Source: Cercophora sp. LCS_1
Lineage: Eukaryota > Ascomycota > Sordariomycetes > Sordariales > Lasiosphaeriaceae
Direction of reading: 5' to 3'
DNA length: 64,000 bases
Assembly (NCBI GenBank): GCA_036250225.1
Contig: JAPZLL010000054.1
Coordinates: forward strand, 1 to 64,000
Of this stretch, positions 1 through 9,474 are shown in pieces. The translations under genes were made by a program, and so were the position numbers. Under the pieces are notes generated by a model that was not told the origin of the DNA, ran no database searches, and worked only from the letters and a program-made list of their open reading frames with translations. Every line of letters begins with the position of its first letter. Positions within the stretch are counted from its first letter, which is position 1.

Positions 1-2
1 AC

Positions 3-183
3 GAAGAAGACGCCGCTCTCGAAGCTCAGCGTCGCAAAGAAAAGGAAGAAAAGAAGCGCCTGAAAGCCGAGAAACTGCGCAAGCAGCAACAAGACGCGCG
101 CCCCCCCCCCCCCCCCCCCCGCGACTCGTCCGTAGGGATCCGTCCCCTTGGGTTCGCACGAATGGTCGACGACTTGGCATGAA
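3..183 (+). CDS. Partial highly charged ORF at the window edge
   Basis: An open frame enters the window on the plus strand and ends at the TGA at 181-183. Its first 32 codons encode a strongly charged Glu/Lys/Arg/Gln stretch of the kind that forms a coiled coil or nuclear basic region. It then runs through the poly-C tract as polyproline, into sequence that on the other strand is clearly a HET-domain gene. Only the first ~100 bases look like genuine coding sequence; the rest is probably antisense noise. It may be the 3' part of a gene to the left, or sequence joined artificially at the poly-C run. No family can be assigned. Confidence 0.3.
101..120. repeat. Poly-C homopolymer, 20 nt
   Basis: Twenty consecutive C residues separate the charged plus-strand ORF from the 3' end of a minus-strand HET pseudogene. 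It is either a true mononucleotide repeat or an assembly or gap-filling artefact at a join. The coding signals on the two sides look unrelated. Confidence 0.9.
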
Positions 184-2126
184 GTAAAACCGGCCGGTGG
201 TCCGCGGTCGAGGCTGCGCTGGACGGCGAGCGACGCGCGGAAGGTGATCGGCCCGTTGGGGGACGGCCAGGACCCAGCTTGGGCTCCGGTACGTCGCTGG
301 CTTGCGAATCGTTGCCGGCGGTGAGGATGGAACCCAGCAGAGGGCTTGCGGGAGTTGGGAGGACCAGATGCCTGCTAGGTAGGTCCCGTTCGCGTTGAGC
401 ATGGAGTGGACGGCTGAGGCGATGCCCGACAGGGCGGGGAGACGGTCCGTTTCGTGTGTGAGGCTGAGGCGTGCGTATTCCTGCACCAGAAAGGACCATG
501 TTTCGAGGATGGCTGTGCGGGATGGCGGTGTCGGAGGACGTTTTGGCTCCTGAGGGAGGAGGTTGAGCCGCTCCAGCATCATCTCCACGCGGTTTCTCCG
601 AGGTTGCGGCCAGATTTTCTCGTGCGCGAGATCGATGAACCGGCCGCGGGTTTTTGCAAAGTCGTATTTGGCGATGGTGTGGAAGAAGTCGTGTTGGGGA
701 GGGCTGGGCTCGTACGACTCGGTAAAGGCCGCCGGAAAGCCGTCGCCTCCGTGGTCGTCGAGCGTGAAGAGGTGGCTTTCGGTCCACAGTTCGCATCGAC
801 ATTCCCACGCTAGCTGTGTGGTTGTGAAGTGCACGACGCGGGGACTCAGGAGTCGCTCTTGGAAGACCCAGGCGCGTGTTAGGAGGGGGTAGCCTGTGTT
901 GACGAGATCAGCGGGGTGTTTCTGCTGGGTGTCGCGGATGTCGTCGGATGGATAAAGAGTGAAATAGCGACGAAGTTGTGGGCTGCTCTTTATCTCGACT
1001 GCGTCCCAGATGTTTGTATCTTCGGATCGGATAGTCTTGGAGCACCCATCGTCACTGGACCAGTGATAAGGCTTATGGTTAAAAGGAGTGAATAGTCCGC
1101 CGGTACTATCTGACGAATGCGTTGCTGCGAGGGTAATGACTGCGTTTTGGTAAACGCTGGCCATGCGCCCTGATTCTTGCTCCCAGTCGTCCATGTCGTC
1201 TTGCACAATGCATAAGCTGTCGATCCAAAGATAGCCGATTCCCAGACTGCGAGTAACGAGGACAGCGTCTAGGAATGTTTGGGGAAGTTGGGACACCGGT
1301 ATCGCTTCTCGGAGAGCTGAGATGTTTTCTTTCGTTGTTTTGAGTGCCATCGCACCTGTTCCCTAGCAATGACTGAGAGCGAGGTAGTTGGGAAAACTTT
1401 CATCTTGCGATTGCAATGGGAGGTTGCGGGTCTCAAGTAACCGAGTTCGGCCATCACGGACGTCGACTAGCCCTGTTGGAAGCGATGCTGGACATGTGGT
1501 CATGCAACGCCCTTGGTGAAAGTCCGCACACCTTGCAATCCAGTCCTTGATGATGTCCAGGCACCCCTTTATATGTTCGTCTAGAGGCGGTTTCGGCTTG
1601 ATAAAACCTATTACCCACGTATAAAGTCGTGTTAGAAACCCTATGTAAATAACAGAAAGCTCTGCCTCGCGTGCCGAGATGGTGGAAACGTACGGGGCGA
1701 GGCAAAAGCCATGACCTTGACCGGGTTCATGGGGCTCTGCTTGAAACGGAACGAAACCTGAACAGCTTCCGGTAGCCTCCCCCGTGTGGGGTTGGCGCTG
1801 GAAAGCCGCGCGAAATCACTGGCTGATGAGCCCCATCCAGCTGATGGATGCGAACTGACAGGTGGTCCGACGCATGTAACGGTGACTTCGCTGGGGTCGG
1901 TAGGACCGTACGGGTTATCGAAAGCCTGGGTAAAGTGCAACACCCCCTTGCCGACGATTGTGCATTGGGGGCAGGATGACAGCAGTAATTGATCAAGATG
2001 GGCATCATAGAATGCGTATGCCGGTCGCCGAAGGACAAGAGGAGACGGCGCGCAATCTTCCCTGAAATGTTGCCGTGTGGCCTCATCGCATCTCGCGCAG
2101 CCAGGTTGCTGGAAATACGAAGCCAT
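121..2126 (-). pseudogene. HET-domain (heterokaryon incompatibility) gene, inactivated
   Basis: The minus strand encodes a typical HET protein. It opens with ATG at 2126 and a Cys-containing N-terminus, followed by a linker, then NYLALSHC, stop, GTGAM, then YLWIDSLCIVQDD, WEQESGRMASVYQNA, a WVFQERLLSPR block and a C-terminal CQVVDHSCEPKGTDPYG block. HET proteins act in allorecognition cell death after hyphal fusion. Two lesions are visible. The Trp of the SHCWG motif is TAG at complement(1363..1365). A one-base shift near 272-277 breaks the SWSW motif, because the frame before and after it is clearly HET-like. At least one intron or further frame change lies between about 1600 and 1750 and was not resolved. 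The gene runs into poly-C with no clear stop. The family assignment is firm; inactivation is inferred from two independent lesions. Confidence 0.82.
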
Positions 2127-2656
2127 TGTTAGGTATTCTCACAGTTGGCGACAGGCGGTTGACCAGATCGTTGATGTCATTGCGTAGAGGGACCGAGGGA
2201 GGTTGAGCGGGGTCGTGAGGACTCTGCGGATAATACGAAACAATTTTAGCCTACCATCCTATCACTTTTTCGGATTCGGGGGAGCCTGTGTGAAAAAGAG
2301 TTTTTGTCTTGTTCAAATGTGCATGCACAGCCACCGCCAAGATGTTGACTCAACCACATCAAGTGTCTCACAGCCTGACGCCTACTTCTCGAGCGAAACG
2401 GTGTAGAAAGGATGGAGAGGGGGAGCATAGGCCACTGCCCAAGACTCGGCCATGACAAAAATGAGATACACACAAATCCAATTTGGGGAAGGTGCTTGCT
2501 TGCTGATCACCCTCCAGAGAAGAAGCAGGGAAAAGGCTTGGGACAAATCAGCCACAGCTCACACCAGCTTGATCCTCAGGACAGGATGGTGGTCCGTGAT
2601 TACTACGAGCGAACTGGGATTGGAAGATTTTGAAACAGCGGAATGCATCTCTCTTG
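2127..2656. other. Intergenic stretch with one copy of a diverged repeat
   Basis: No coding frame here looks real. Bases 2321-2390 are a diverged direct copy of 5231-5303, which lies just upstream of a small membrane-protein gene. The rest holds nothing I can name. Confidence 0.5.
2321..2390 (+). repeat. Diverged direct repeat, copy A
   Basis: Starting at GCATGCACAGCCAC, this ~70-nt segment aligns with 5231-5303 at roughly 80-85 % identity by eye, with one 4-nt and one 1-nt gap. Shared blocks include CGCCAAGATG, TTGACT, TCTCACAG and CTGACGCC. It could be a dispersed element remnant or a duplicated promoter/5'UTR. Confidence 0.6.
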
Positions 2657-3671
2657 CTACAAAGACCAAGACACTGAATTTTCATTGTCATACTCTTCCG
2701 AAGCACACAGATACGGAATCTGGAGCTGCGTAGCACCCTTTAGGCCAAGGCGGGTAGTAGTGCCGCTGACGAGCGTGGCATACGCATTCTGGAACCAGAC
2801 GTCACTGAGCTTGGGGAAGCCGGAAAGACTGGACCCGTAGCGCGGGCGCTCGACAACCCAATCAGCGTCGAGGCGGCCGAGGGCGGCGCCGCCACTGATA
2901 GTGATGGCGTAGGCGTAGCTTTTGCTGAGGTTGGCGAGTGTCACCTTGGCGGTGCGGTTGGAGGTGGTGTCGATGGTGACTTCGAACCAGTCACCGGGGG
3001 CGACGGGAAGGGAGCTGATGGTGTAGGCGCCGTTTGGGAGCCATTGCCACCATGCCTCGTTTCTGAAGGGAGATGGACGTCAGCGACGGGGGTGGTGGGG
3101 GTGGGACATGAAAATGGGAGACATACCGCACTACGCCGGTGGAGTTGTCGATCTTGCAGACTGTCCCTGACTGCAGCAGGGCGCCGGTCCAGGTGTCACC
3201 GTCAATGCCCGCCCACTGTGCTGTGGCCTGGGGGTACGTCTGGCCGGTCCGCTTGGTGCAGGTGGGATGCTGGAAATAGGCGTGGATGAGCTTGATTTGG
3301 TTGGTAGTGGTTGTGTGCTTGACCGAACCGCACCAGTTGGCACTACCCGAGGTCGGGTTTTTGGTTGTGTCCCGGGCGGTCAACCTACTGCCAGACTCGC
3401 CGTCCTGTTTCTTCTCGAGCCCGAGCTTCTTTCCCGGGTTGGCTTCCTTTCCGGGGGGAATCTTGCTGAGCTTGATTTCGCTTTGAGGTATCTTTTTCCC
3501 CTTGAAGGTGGCCTCGACGGTGAAGGTGAACTCTTCCAGGTCTTTGTCTTTGTTGGAATTCTCATTTGCGTTCTCCTTTCCGTTCGCGTTTGCGTTTCCA
3601 TTCGAGTTCCCCTGGGCCAGTGCCTGGGCGGCCAGGCAGGCGGAAAGCAGGAATGTAGTGAGGAATTTCAT
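2657..3671 (-). CDS. Secreted G1-family (eqolisin) glutamic peptidase
   Basis: Model: complement(join(2657..3062,3127..3671)), 316 residues. It is a secreted acid endopeptidase of family G1, whose catalytic dyad is Gln and Glu. A signal peptide (residues 1-20, ending AQALAQ) is followed by an Asn-rich low-complexity propeptide segment (about 21-40) and a Lys-rich propeptide. Mature-type sequence begins around SGSANWCGSV (about 109). The catalytic Gln is in QWAGIDG (about 152) and the Glu in DADWVVERP (about 253); both are present, so activity is expected. The intron (3063..3126) has GTATGT and TTCAG borders and restores VVRNEAWWQW across the junction. The start was chosen because the signal peptide begins at MKFLTTF; an in-frame upstream ATG at 3713 would spoil it. 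The Asn-rich propeptide is unusual. Confidence 0.92.
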
Positions 3672-3837
3672 GATAACGAAAGGACGCTGCCGGAAGGGGG
3701 CAGACTTGGCCAAAAATCGAGCGGATCGTTCTGCTCGGGCGCGAGCTCCTTTTTCTATTTCCGTTGCTGGTACCGATACCAGCCGATTCCCCTGGAGCTC
3801 CGAGCGGGTGGGTTCAGCGTCGCAGTGGTTCCCGGGG

Positions 3838-3843
3838 TATATA
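3838..3843 (-). promoter_or_regulatory. TATA-box candidate of the G1 peptidase gene
   Basis: CTATATAC on the minus strand, about 167 bp upstream of the peptidase start codon. This is compatible with a core promoter plus a long 5'UTR. Position and motif only. Confidence 0.4.
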
Positions 3844-4780
3844 GACAGGGCCTGGATTGGCCATGAGCGGCAGTCGACAACTTTTCAACCTTTCCTGATC
3901 GGGGGCTGGGCCTTTTGACAAGACCAACCTTGACCGCGGACTGGAGAGGGGGCAAATAAACGCATTTCGTGGGCTTTGAGGGGGATCTCTCCTGGCGTTG
4001 AGAGACACCGGCGAGGGGGATATTTTCTGTGTGAAGCAGTTTGGTTGGGTGTTGGGAGGTGGGGTGGAAATTACGATGTAGCGTTCGGTTCAGCCGCACG
4101 GTCCCCGAATTGCCAATTGCGCATCGCGACGTGGTATTTTGGCCCATCTACCAAACTTTATCTCCTTCGATGTCATGCAATCCGCTGCAACAGATGGGTG
4201 ACCCAACCAGATCGGATCTGTTGGACAGAAATAACTGCTGTGACCGATGCCGTTCGGACATCATGGCAACGACATGCGGCATGCGGCATGCGGCATGCGT
4301 GGTGCCTGGTCTCCACAGGCTTGGGCCCCTTGGTGGCGGATGCACCCGCTCCGGCCTACTGGTGCGACAAGCAAGCCGACCAGTCAAGCCCCTTCAAACG
4401 CAACCACTGCCCACCACGCCACGACCTCTTTTCTGAGGATTAGCCGAAGATGAGCCACTGCAGCGCTCTCGAACCTCTCCCGCCACCAAAACTGAGGTTA
4501 TAGCCGTCACAGTGATAATCCCTCTCTTCAGGGCAAACGACATATGCGCCAGCAACACAACTTGCCAAGTATACTCCCACACCCTCCCAGAAGACCAATC
4601 ACTCAACCGTGTTTGCATCACCCAATCGAGATATTGCTGCCACCGCGGTAGCGAAACACTGCGGATGCACACTCTCAACACCGCAAACTGGGCACAACAC
4701 GGCTGCACAAGGACTTTGGGCAACCGTCTCTTTTGCCCGTGAAGTTGCGTCCAAGCCCGCTCATGGTCACCACTTCTGAA
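3844..4780. other. Intergenic, no supported gene
   Basis: Several short frames exist on both strands but none shows family resemblance or a plausible intron structure. A small tandem heptamer lies at 4274-4300. Confidence 0.4.
4274..4300. repeat. Tandem heptamer (ATGCGGC)3+
   Basis: Three exact ATGCGGC units followed by a partial fourth. Confidence 0.85.
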
Positions 4781-4857
4781 TCCTCCTCCTCCTCCTCCTC
4801 CTCCTCCTCCTCCTCCTCCTCCTCCTCCTCCTCCTCCTCCTCCTCCTCCTCCTCCTC
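4781..4857. repeat. Trinucleotide microsatellite (TCC)n
   Basis: About 25 uninterrupted TCC units (GGA on the other strand), roughly 77 bp, outside any supported gene. A likely length-polymorphic locus. Confidence 0.97.
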
Positions 4858-5130
4858 TATCCAAAACCCTTCACCGGCTGGTCACTCAACTTCAACCGCG
4901 TAGAACACCCAGGCTCCCAATTACACCTCAGGTTGAAATACCAAATACCCCACCTTGAAAACATACCGCCCATCAAAACGCGCGGGCATATTGGACATAT
5001 CCAGCCCCAGGAGCCGATTATTGTGTCTTGCGCGATCATGGTTGTGGATAAAGATGGACACGTCCGGGAGGGAGCCGTACCGCTCAATAATAATTATATT
5101 GTAGGCACGCGGGGGCTTCGGTTGCTTTAG
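4858..5130 (+). other. Open stretch that could be a 3' exon or gene relic
   Basis: Directly after the microsatellite, one plus-strand frame is open for 90 codons to TAG at 5128-5130. Its composition is protein-like, with stretches such as FTGWSLNFNRVEHPGSQL and VSCAIMVVDKDGHV. Upstream the frame would become poly-Leu in the repeat, so a complete gene cannot be built without an unseen exon. It may be a relic. Confidence 0.2.
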
Positions 5131-5230
5131 TGGTGGGAGGGGTCTCAGGTGGTGAAGGGGCCCAGTATAAACCCGTCAAATGTTGCAGCTGCACCAGCTG
5201 CATTCAGCTCGAGCGCCTACCCCTCTTTCT

Positions 5231-5303
5231 GCATGCGCAGCCACCCCACCGCCAAGATGTTTGACTCCACGACACCAAATATCTCACAGACTGACGCCCA
5301 TTT
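5231..5303 (+). repeat. Diverged direct repeat, copy B
   Basis: Partner of 2321-2390, starting GCATGCGCAGCCAC. It ends about 75 nt upstream of the start codon of the small membrane-protein gene at 5378, so it may lie in that gene's promoter or 5'UTR. Confidence 0.6.
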
Positions 5304-5377
5304 TCACTTCCATCAACTCCTACCGCCATTCCACCCGGAACTCATACCGTCTAAACCTTTCGTTGCGTTGTGCCAAC

Positions 5378-5936
5378 ATGAATGGCGCTGGTCTCGTAGG
5401 CGATCCTGTCACATGCGACCGGAAAGACGTCCCAGTTTGTGCCCAATCCTGCCTGCTCGACCGAGAAATAGGATATTGGCACAGGAGGTGCCGCAGGAAC
5501 CACGGAGAATGTTGCCCGGACGCAAAGCCTGATTGGCAACCCCTTGCTAGCGATCGTCGCAGGACTGTTGGCCCCCTCGGTTGGACTCATCTTCGTTTAT
5601 CCGTTTATGGTGGTGATGGTTTTTCTGTGGGATCTGTTTTTCGTCACCTTCGCGGTGCCCTTTTGGTGTCTCCCTCCTGAGGGGAGGCATTGCACCTTTG
5701 GGCCATCCGATATGATTGCGTTTAGCGATCTCGACCAGGCGTTCGCCTTGGCGATTGGGGTGTGTGCTGGGCTGGCGAGCATTTGGGATTCTGTTGCCGA
5801 GTATCGGGATGCGCTGCGGGGTCATCCGGTGCTGTCGGACGATCAGACTGCGTTGTTAGATGACACTGAGATGGCCGGATCGGAGGGGAATAATGGTGTC
5901 GGCACTGTACACCCACGCCGAGCTAACAGCATATGA
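5378..5936 (+). CDS. Small membrane protein of unknown function
   Basis: Model: join(5378..5395,5472..5936), 160 residues. The first exon encodes only MNGAGL. The 76-nt intron begins GTAGGC and ends AATAG, is phase 0, and joins to DIGTGGAAGTTENVARTQ. The second exon encodes hydrophobic segments LLAIVAGLLAPSVGLIFVY, then MVVMVFLWDLFFVTFAVPFW, and a third weaker one at FALAIGVCAGLASIW, giving two to three TM helices. The tail is acidic and polar. I recognise no family. The tiny first exon is plausible but is the least certain part; the second exon is well supported by composition. Confidence 0.5.
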
Positions 5937-6100
5937 ACGGCATATTGGGATGCGGAAACCTCAAGTGTTTGAGCGATTTATGCTTCCTTTCCCGTACTAC
6001 CAAACTACGATCTTCGCTATCGACAAACCTTTCCAAACATCGAAAGAGTTATACGCACTTCGAGGACACGATCATGAGAGATGGAACCCCCACATGTATT

Positions 6101-6723
6101 TCAGCAGTTATCCTCCCTCACAAGCGTATTCCACTTGGACGCCTCAAAGTTCTGCCCCGACACATACTGATACTGGTCCGACCCAACCCAGGGGCAAACC
6201 TCGGTGATGTGCTTGGCGCTATTGGCAATGCCATCCCACGTCACCGTCTTGGAGCCAGTGTTCTGCATGTCCCACGTTAGCAACCCGACCCAGACAACGT
6301 GGAAAAGATAATACTCACATCATTACACCAATAAATCGCGCTATTCCAGCTGCAACTAACCCTGGCGCACTTCCCCGGTCCAGGACCAAGAGTAGGCTGC
6401 CCGCCCAGTCGACGGAGGTAGCTTACACCCTCCAGGATGGGTCCAGTCTCGGCCCGCCCAAAGTTGTTGCAGAACTTGACCTCCCTGCTGGACAGCTTGG
6501 AGCGCCGGCGGGGAACGGTGGCTGGCTCGGGAGGAGCGTCGGGGAGGGTGAAGTCGGGGTTGATGGTCTTGGCTTGGGCGATGACGTCCTGGACGGTGCC
6601 GTTGAGGGTGGCGATCTGGCCGGGGGCGACTTCGATTTCCCACGTTAGGGGGACGATGGTGTAGCCTGGGATGGTGATCGCGGCGGCAAGGGCCGGTGCG
6701 AGGAGGAGTGTGGGGAGGTGCAT
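6101..6723 (-). CDS. Small secreted cysteine-containing protein
   Basis: Model: complement(join(6101..6262,6319..6723)), 188 residues. The intron has GTGAGT and CATGCAG borders and phase 0. The signal peptide is MHLPTLLLAPALAAA. The mature part contains a dibasic PRRRSK site (about residue 80), which could be a pro-protein cleavage site. A compact Cys domain follows with VKFCNNFG, GPGPGKCARVSCSWNSAIYW and a final EDNC, about six Cys in all. This arrangement resembles a set of secreted hypothetical proteins in Sordariomycetes that I cannot name; such proteins are often listed as candidate effectors. Start and stop are well defined. A CATAAAAGG element about 130 bp upstream may be the TATA box. 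Function unknown. Confidence 0.8.
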
Positions 6724-7508
6724 GGTTGATAGCTGCTGGTTGACTTGTTGGCGGTTGAGATGGGAGAGATGTGGCGGCGTTGATGAATTGCGTTGTGCTG
6801 GCTTGGTCGAGTGAAGATGCAGGTTGAGTCGAGGAGATGGAAACCTCCTTTTATGTTTCTTTTCTCGATGAACCTGAAGCTCGTATCGCTGGGATGACCT
6901 CCATATTGGTATGGTGACGATGGAGACTTTAGCGATCCTTTTTGATCTTGGTGGTAAGCCGGGAGTGGATGCGAGGGTCTTCCAGAGTGCTGGAAATGCT
7001 ACGCGAGGGCTGAATGGGAGATTAAGAATACGTGCCGCCTCCTTGTGTAACCGATCCTTTCGGGTTATGTTACTGACTAGCTTGGCGGTGGGATCAGCCG
7101 AGGTAGCATTGGAAGGTAGAGAATTCCCCTCTATTGACACCACCCCTGGACTTCTCGTGTCTGCCTTGCTGAGAGTTGCATTAGGCACGGTAAAGTACCT
7201 TGACTTTTCGCTGTGCTTTCCAATGCCTCGGTTTTTTTGCTTGCCTCCCACCCGTCAGGTCCCATTGCAGCGGGGCATCACCAACCCCGGTTCGCGTAAC
7301 ATACCCGGCGGTTAGGCTGGTAGTCCAACTGGGTCCGATGGAAATCCAAGTCCCCAAATACGGACCCAACATACGAGACTCCCTCAAGGGGCCAGTCAAT
7401 CTATGAACATGTTTGCCTGTTGCTTTAGTTATTCTGCCTTGGTGCTTGCGGATGCCCTGAATATTACGATCCGAAAGGGAAACTCGCGAGCCGAGACTCA
7501 TCTCAGGC
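6724..7508. other. Intergenic, no supported gene
   Basis: It holds the presumed promoter of the small secreted protein gene (TATA-like element near 6850). No other signal is supported. Confidence 0.4.
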
Positions 7509-7596
7509 ATGCAGGTTGTATCTACGAGTCCAACAGCACCGATCTTCAACCGGCCATCAACTCCATGTTTCAGTGGTATGAAGACGCGCGGTGATT
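7509..7596 (+). pseudogene. HET-domain fragment
   Basis: About 29 codons ending at the TGA 7594-7596 encode GCIYESNSTDLQPAINSMF followed by QWYEDAR. This matches the HET core seen in the relic at 26.2 kb (CCIDKSSSAELREAINAMF, then LWYERS). No flanking HET sequence is recognisable on either side, so this is a short orphan fragment of a destroyed copy. Confidence 0.6.
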
Positions 7597-7598
7597 CC

Positions 7599-8081
7599 CT
7601 ACGATATCTCCACTACCTCCAACTTGAGACACCCACAGCTAGGTGGCCCGTACAGCATCCTCCCCGTGATCCGACCTCCACCATCAATCGCCAATCCCAC
7701 ACCGTTTTTCACACTTTCTGAGTATGTCAAACCCGGAATTCGGTACACATGCTGTCCAACGCTGCCAGTATCCCGCAAGTCCAGCTGGAGAAGACTGACG
7801 TGGCTGCAACCTAAACACCTTGTTTCGCACAACGGCTCTCCATCGACGGCGCCCCTGCTTTTTCGGTGACTGGCAAGGTGCCTTGGCCGAGTGAGTCGCG
7901 TGATGGGACCGGAAAGGTCCCCGGCAATGTGTGTGCCGAGTCCCAACGCGTCAGATGTCCTCTGTGCGGCTTGCTCCTTGTCAGATGCGCCAGAGGCAGC
8001 TCGGTACTCTTTCAGAAGTTCCTCGATGCGACCAATAAACTCCGGATTCCGTCGATGGAGGTCCTCAAATGAGAAGGCCAT
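7599..8081 (-). CDS. Hypothetical protein, possibly degenerate
   Basis: A 160-codon frame starts MAFSFEDLHRRNPEF. The first ~60 residues look coding: amphipathic, with RIEELLKEYRAASGASDKEQ as a likely helix. The remainder is less regular but includes GLTYSESVKNGVGLAIDGG. I recognise no domain. Upstream (8082-8330) the same strand has further protein-like sequence interrupted by TAG codons, so this may be the 3' part of a decaying gene rather than an intact one. An intron after about residue 62 is also possible. Confidence 0.35.
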   Translation of the reverse strand: MAFSFEDLHRRNPEFIGRIEELLKEYRAASGASDKEQAAQRTSDALGLGTHIAGDLSGPITRLTRPRHLASHRKSRGAVDGEPLCETRCLGCSHVSLLQLDLRDTGSVGQHVYRIPGLTYSESVKNGVGLAIDGGGRITGRMLYGPPSCGCLKLEVVEIS

Positions 8082-8823
8082 CCCGACTATCTACTACGCT
8101 ATCGTCTTGTGCATCTCGTCAAAGCGGAAAACGCGGCCCAAGCCGCCAACCAAACACCTAGGCGAGAGCACTGCTCCCTCATCTCGAGCCATCTCATCCA
8201 AAAGGTCCATCGCCTACACAATCCCGGCGGCTTCGCCGGATATTTCCGCATCCAAGCGGTGAACCTGCTCTATCCGGCCTACCGGCTGCAGCCTGACACG
8301 GATGGCCCTGGCATCAACAGAAAGTGGAGGGTGGGTAGGTGGTGTTAGTTGGTGGCCGCAAGCACACTCGGCGCCCTTTAGTCCTGAGTGCCCGACCAGC
8401 CACGAAGCAAGGGACCGCTGAGCAACTGGGTTTGACCCTGGCATGCACTCTCGAGGCTGTAGTAGTAGCGGCGAATAGTCCCCCTTGTTGGACGCCTTTC
8501 GCCAGACATGGGCGCATGCCTCGGTCTCGTTCGGCGGGATGCCGACCGGTTAGTTTAGTTGCTGAGCCGCGCGGAAGGGGTGAGGTTTCCCCTTCATTTG
8601 CACAAACTGGGAACGCCCTTTTCGCAGTTTGGACGGCTCCGGAGCGACACCCTATTCCCTTTCTCCCTTCTTTGACATTCTCGGAGCCAGATACTCCTTG
8701 GTGTTTGCTGTGACTGGCCGCAAATCTTGGGGGTGAAATCGTCAAGGGAACCTTCCGCAGGCCAGCAAAGAGAGACCCGCCGTGGCAGCTCTGGCCGGTG
8801 TGGCTGTCGTTGTCCGGAAACAC
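8082..8823. other. Region with possible decayed minus-strand coding sequence
   Basis: On the minus strand, 8095-8300 reads as plausible protein (including VHRLDAEISGEAAGIV, then stop, then AMDLLDEMARDEGAV) broken by a TAG, and two TAG codons precede the ATG at 8081. The rest (8340-8823) shows nothing I can support. Confidence 0.3.
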
Positions 8824-9474
8824 ATGGATCACGACGGGTTGATGTACCCGACGCGCTCAAAGGCTGCAACCCAAGGTTCGCCATGGAGAAACCCGAAACG
8901 AATACACGGTGCAAGTAGTAGCGGTGGGCCAGGCATGGCTGCTTGGACCTCAAATACTTCTCGCCGGGTGTATGCCGCCTGGGGAGGATCTGGTTCAGAT
9001 AACATCGTCTACTTTTCGTGCTTCGACGGAAAAGCATGGGACTACCCAGAGGCGTTGGCCTTCATCCAAACAGCCCTGAGCCCGAGCTTAGCGTGCTACG
9101 ACGGTGAAATCATGGTTTCCTGGAAGGAATTGGCGAGCGACAAGCTATACCGGATGCTCTATAACGCCGATGGAAATCCAATCATGAAGGAACCCCATGA
9201 GTTACGCTGGAGGGGAGAGAGCGGTCTCATCCCGGCCCTCGCTGAGCTCGATGGGGTCATATATGCGGCCTGGAAGGCAAAGGGAGACTCAAGAGACTTG
9301 TGGCACTCATCCTGGTCAAGGGGAGAGCAGAGGTTTGCGCCCGTCAGGGTTATTCCTGATGTCCCTACACGCGCGGCCCCGAGTCTCGCACGTTGGCGTA
9401 ACGGCCTTGCGGTGGGGTGGGTTGACGAGGAGAACGAAAAGAGTTCTCTTTTCAAGGTTGGCGGAAGAGAGTGA
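8824..9474 (+). CDS. Beta-propeller-like repeat protein
   Basis: A single open frame of 216 codons from the first in-frame ATG; other in-frame ATGs are at 8842 and 8935, so the start is uncertain. Repeats of about 45-55 residues follow the pattern YAAW..G..D..hYxSxFDG..W....hhh...SPSLAxxxG. Examples are VYAAWGGSGSDNIVYFSCF, SPSLACYDGEIMVSWKE, IPALAELDGVIYAAWKAKG and APSLARWRNGLAVGWVD. Such AW-x-G/FDG repeats form sialidase-like or lectin-like beta-propeller blades in bacterial and fungal proteins. Only three to four blades are present, fewer than a closed propeller needs, so the gene may be partial, multimeric or truncated. No signal peptide is visible. A binding role is an inference. Confidence 0.6.
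   Translation: MDHDGLMYPTRSKAATQGSPWRNPKRIHGASSSGGPGMAAWTSNTSRRVYAAWGGSGSDNIVYFSCFDGKAWDYPEALAFIQTALSPSLACYDGEIMVSWKELASDKLYRMLYNADGNPIMKEPHELRWRGESGLIPALAELDGVIYAAWKAKGDSRDLWHSSWSRGEQRFAPVRVIPDVPTRAAPSLARWRNGLAVGWVDEENEKSSLFKVGGRE

Noticed and set aside
26..808. 260-codon minus-strand frame rich in Arg/Pro/Ser
   Set aside because: It is an out-of-frame reading of the HET pseudogene; the HET motifs lie in the other frames.
8314..8832. 172-codon minus-strand frame overlapping a plus-strand frame
   Set aside because: No domain and no conserved-looking segments; neither strand stands out.
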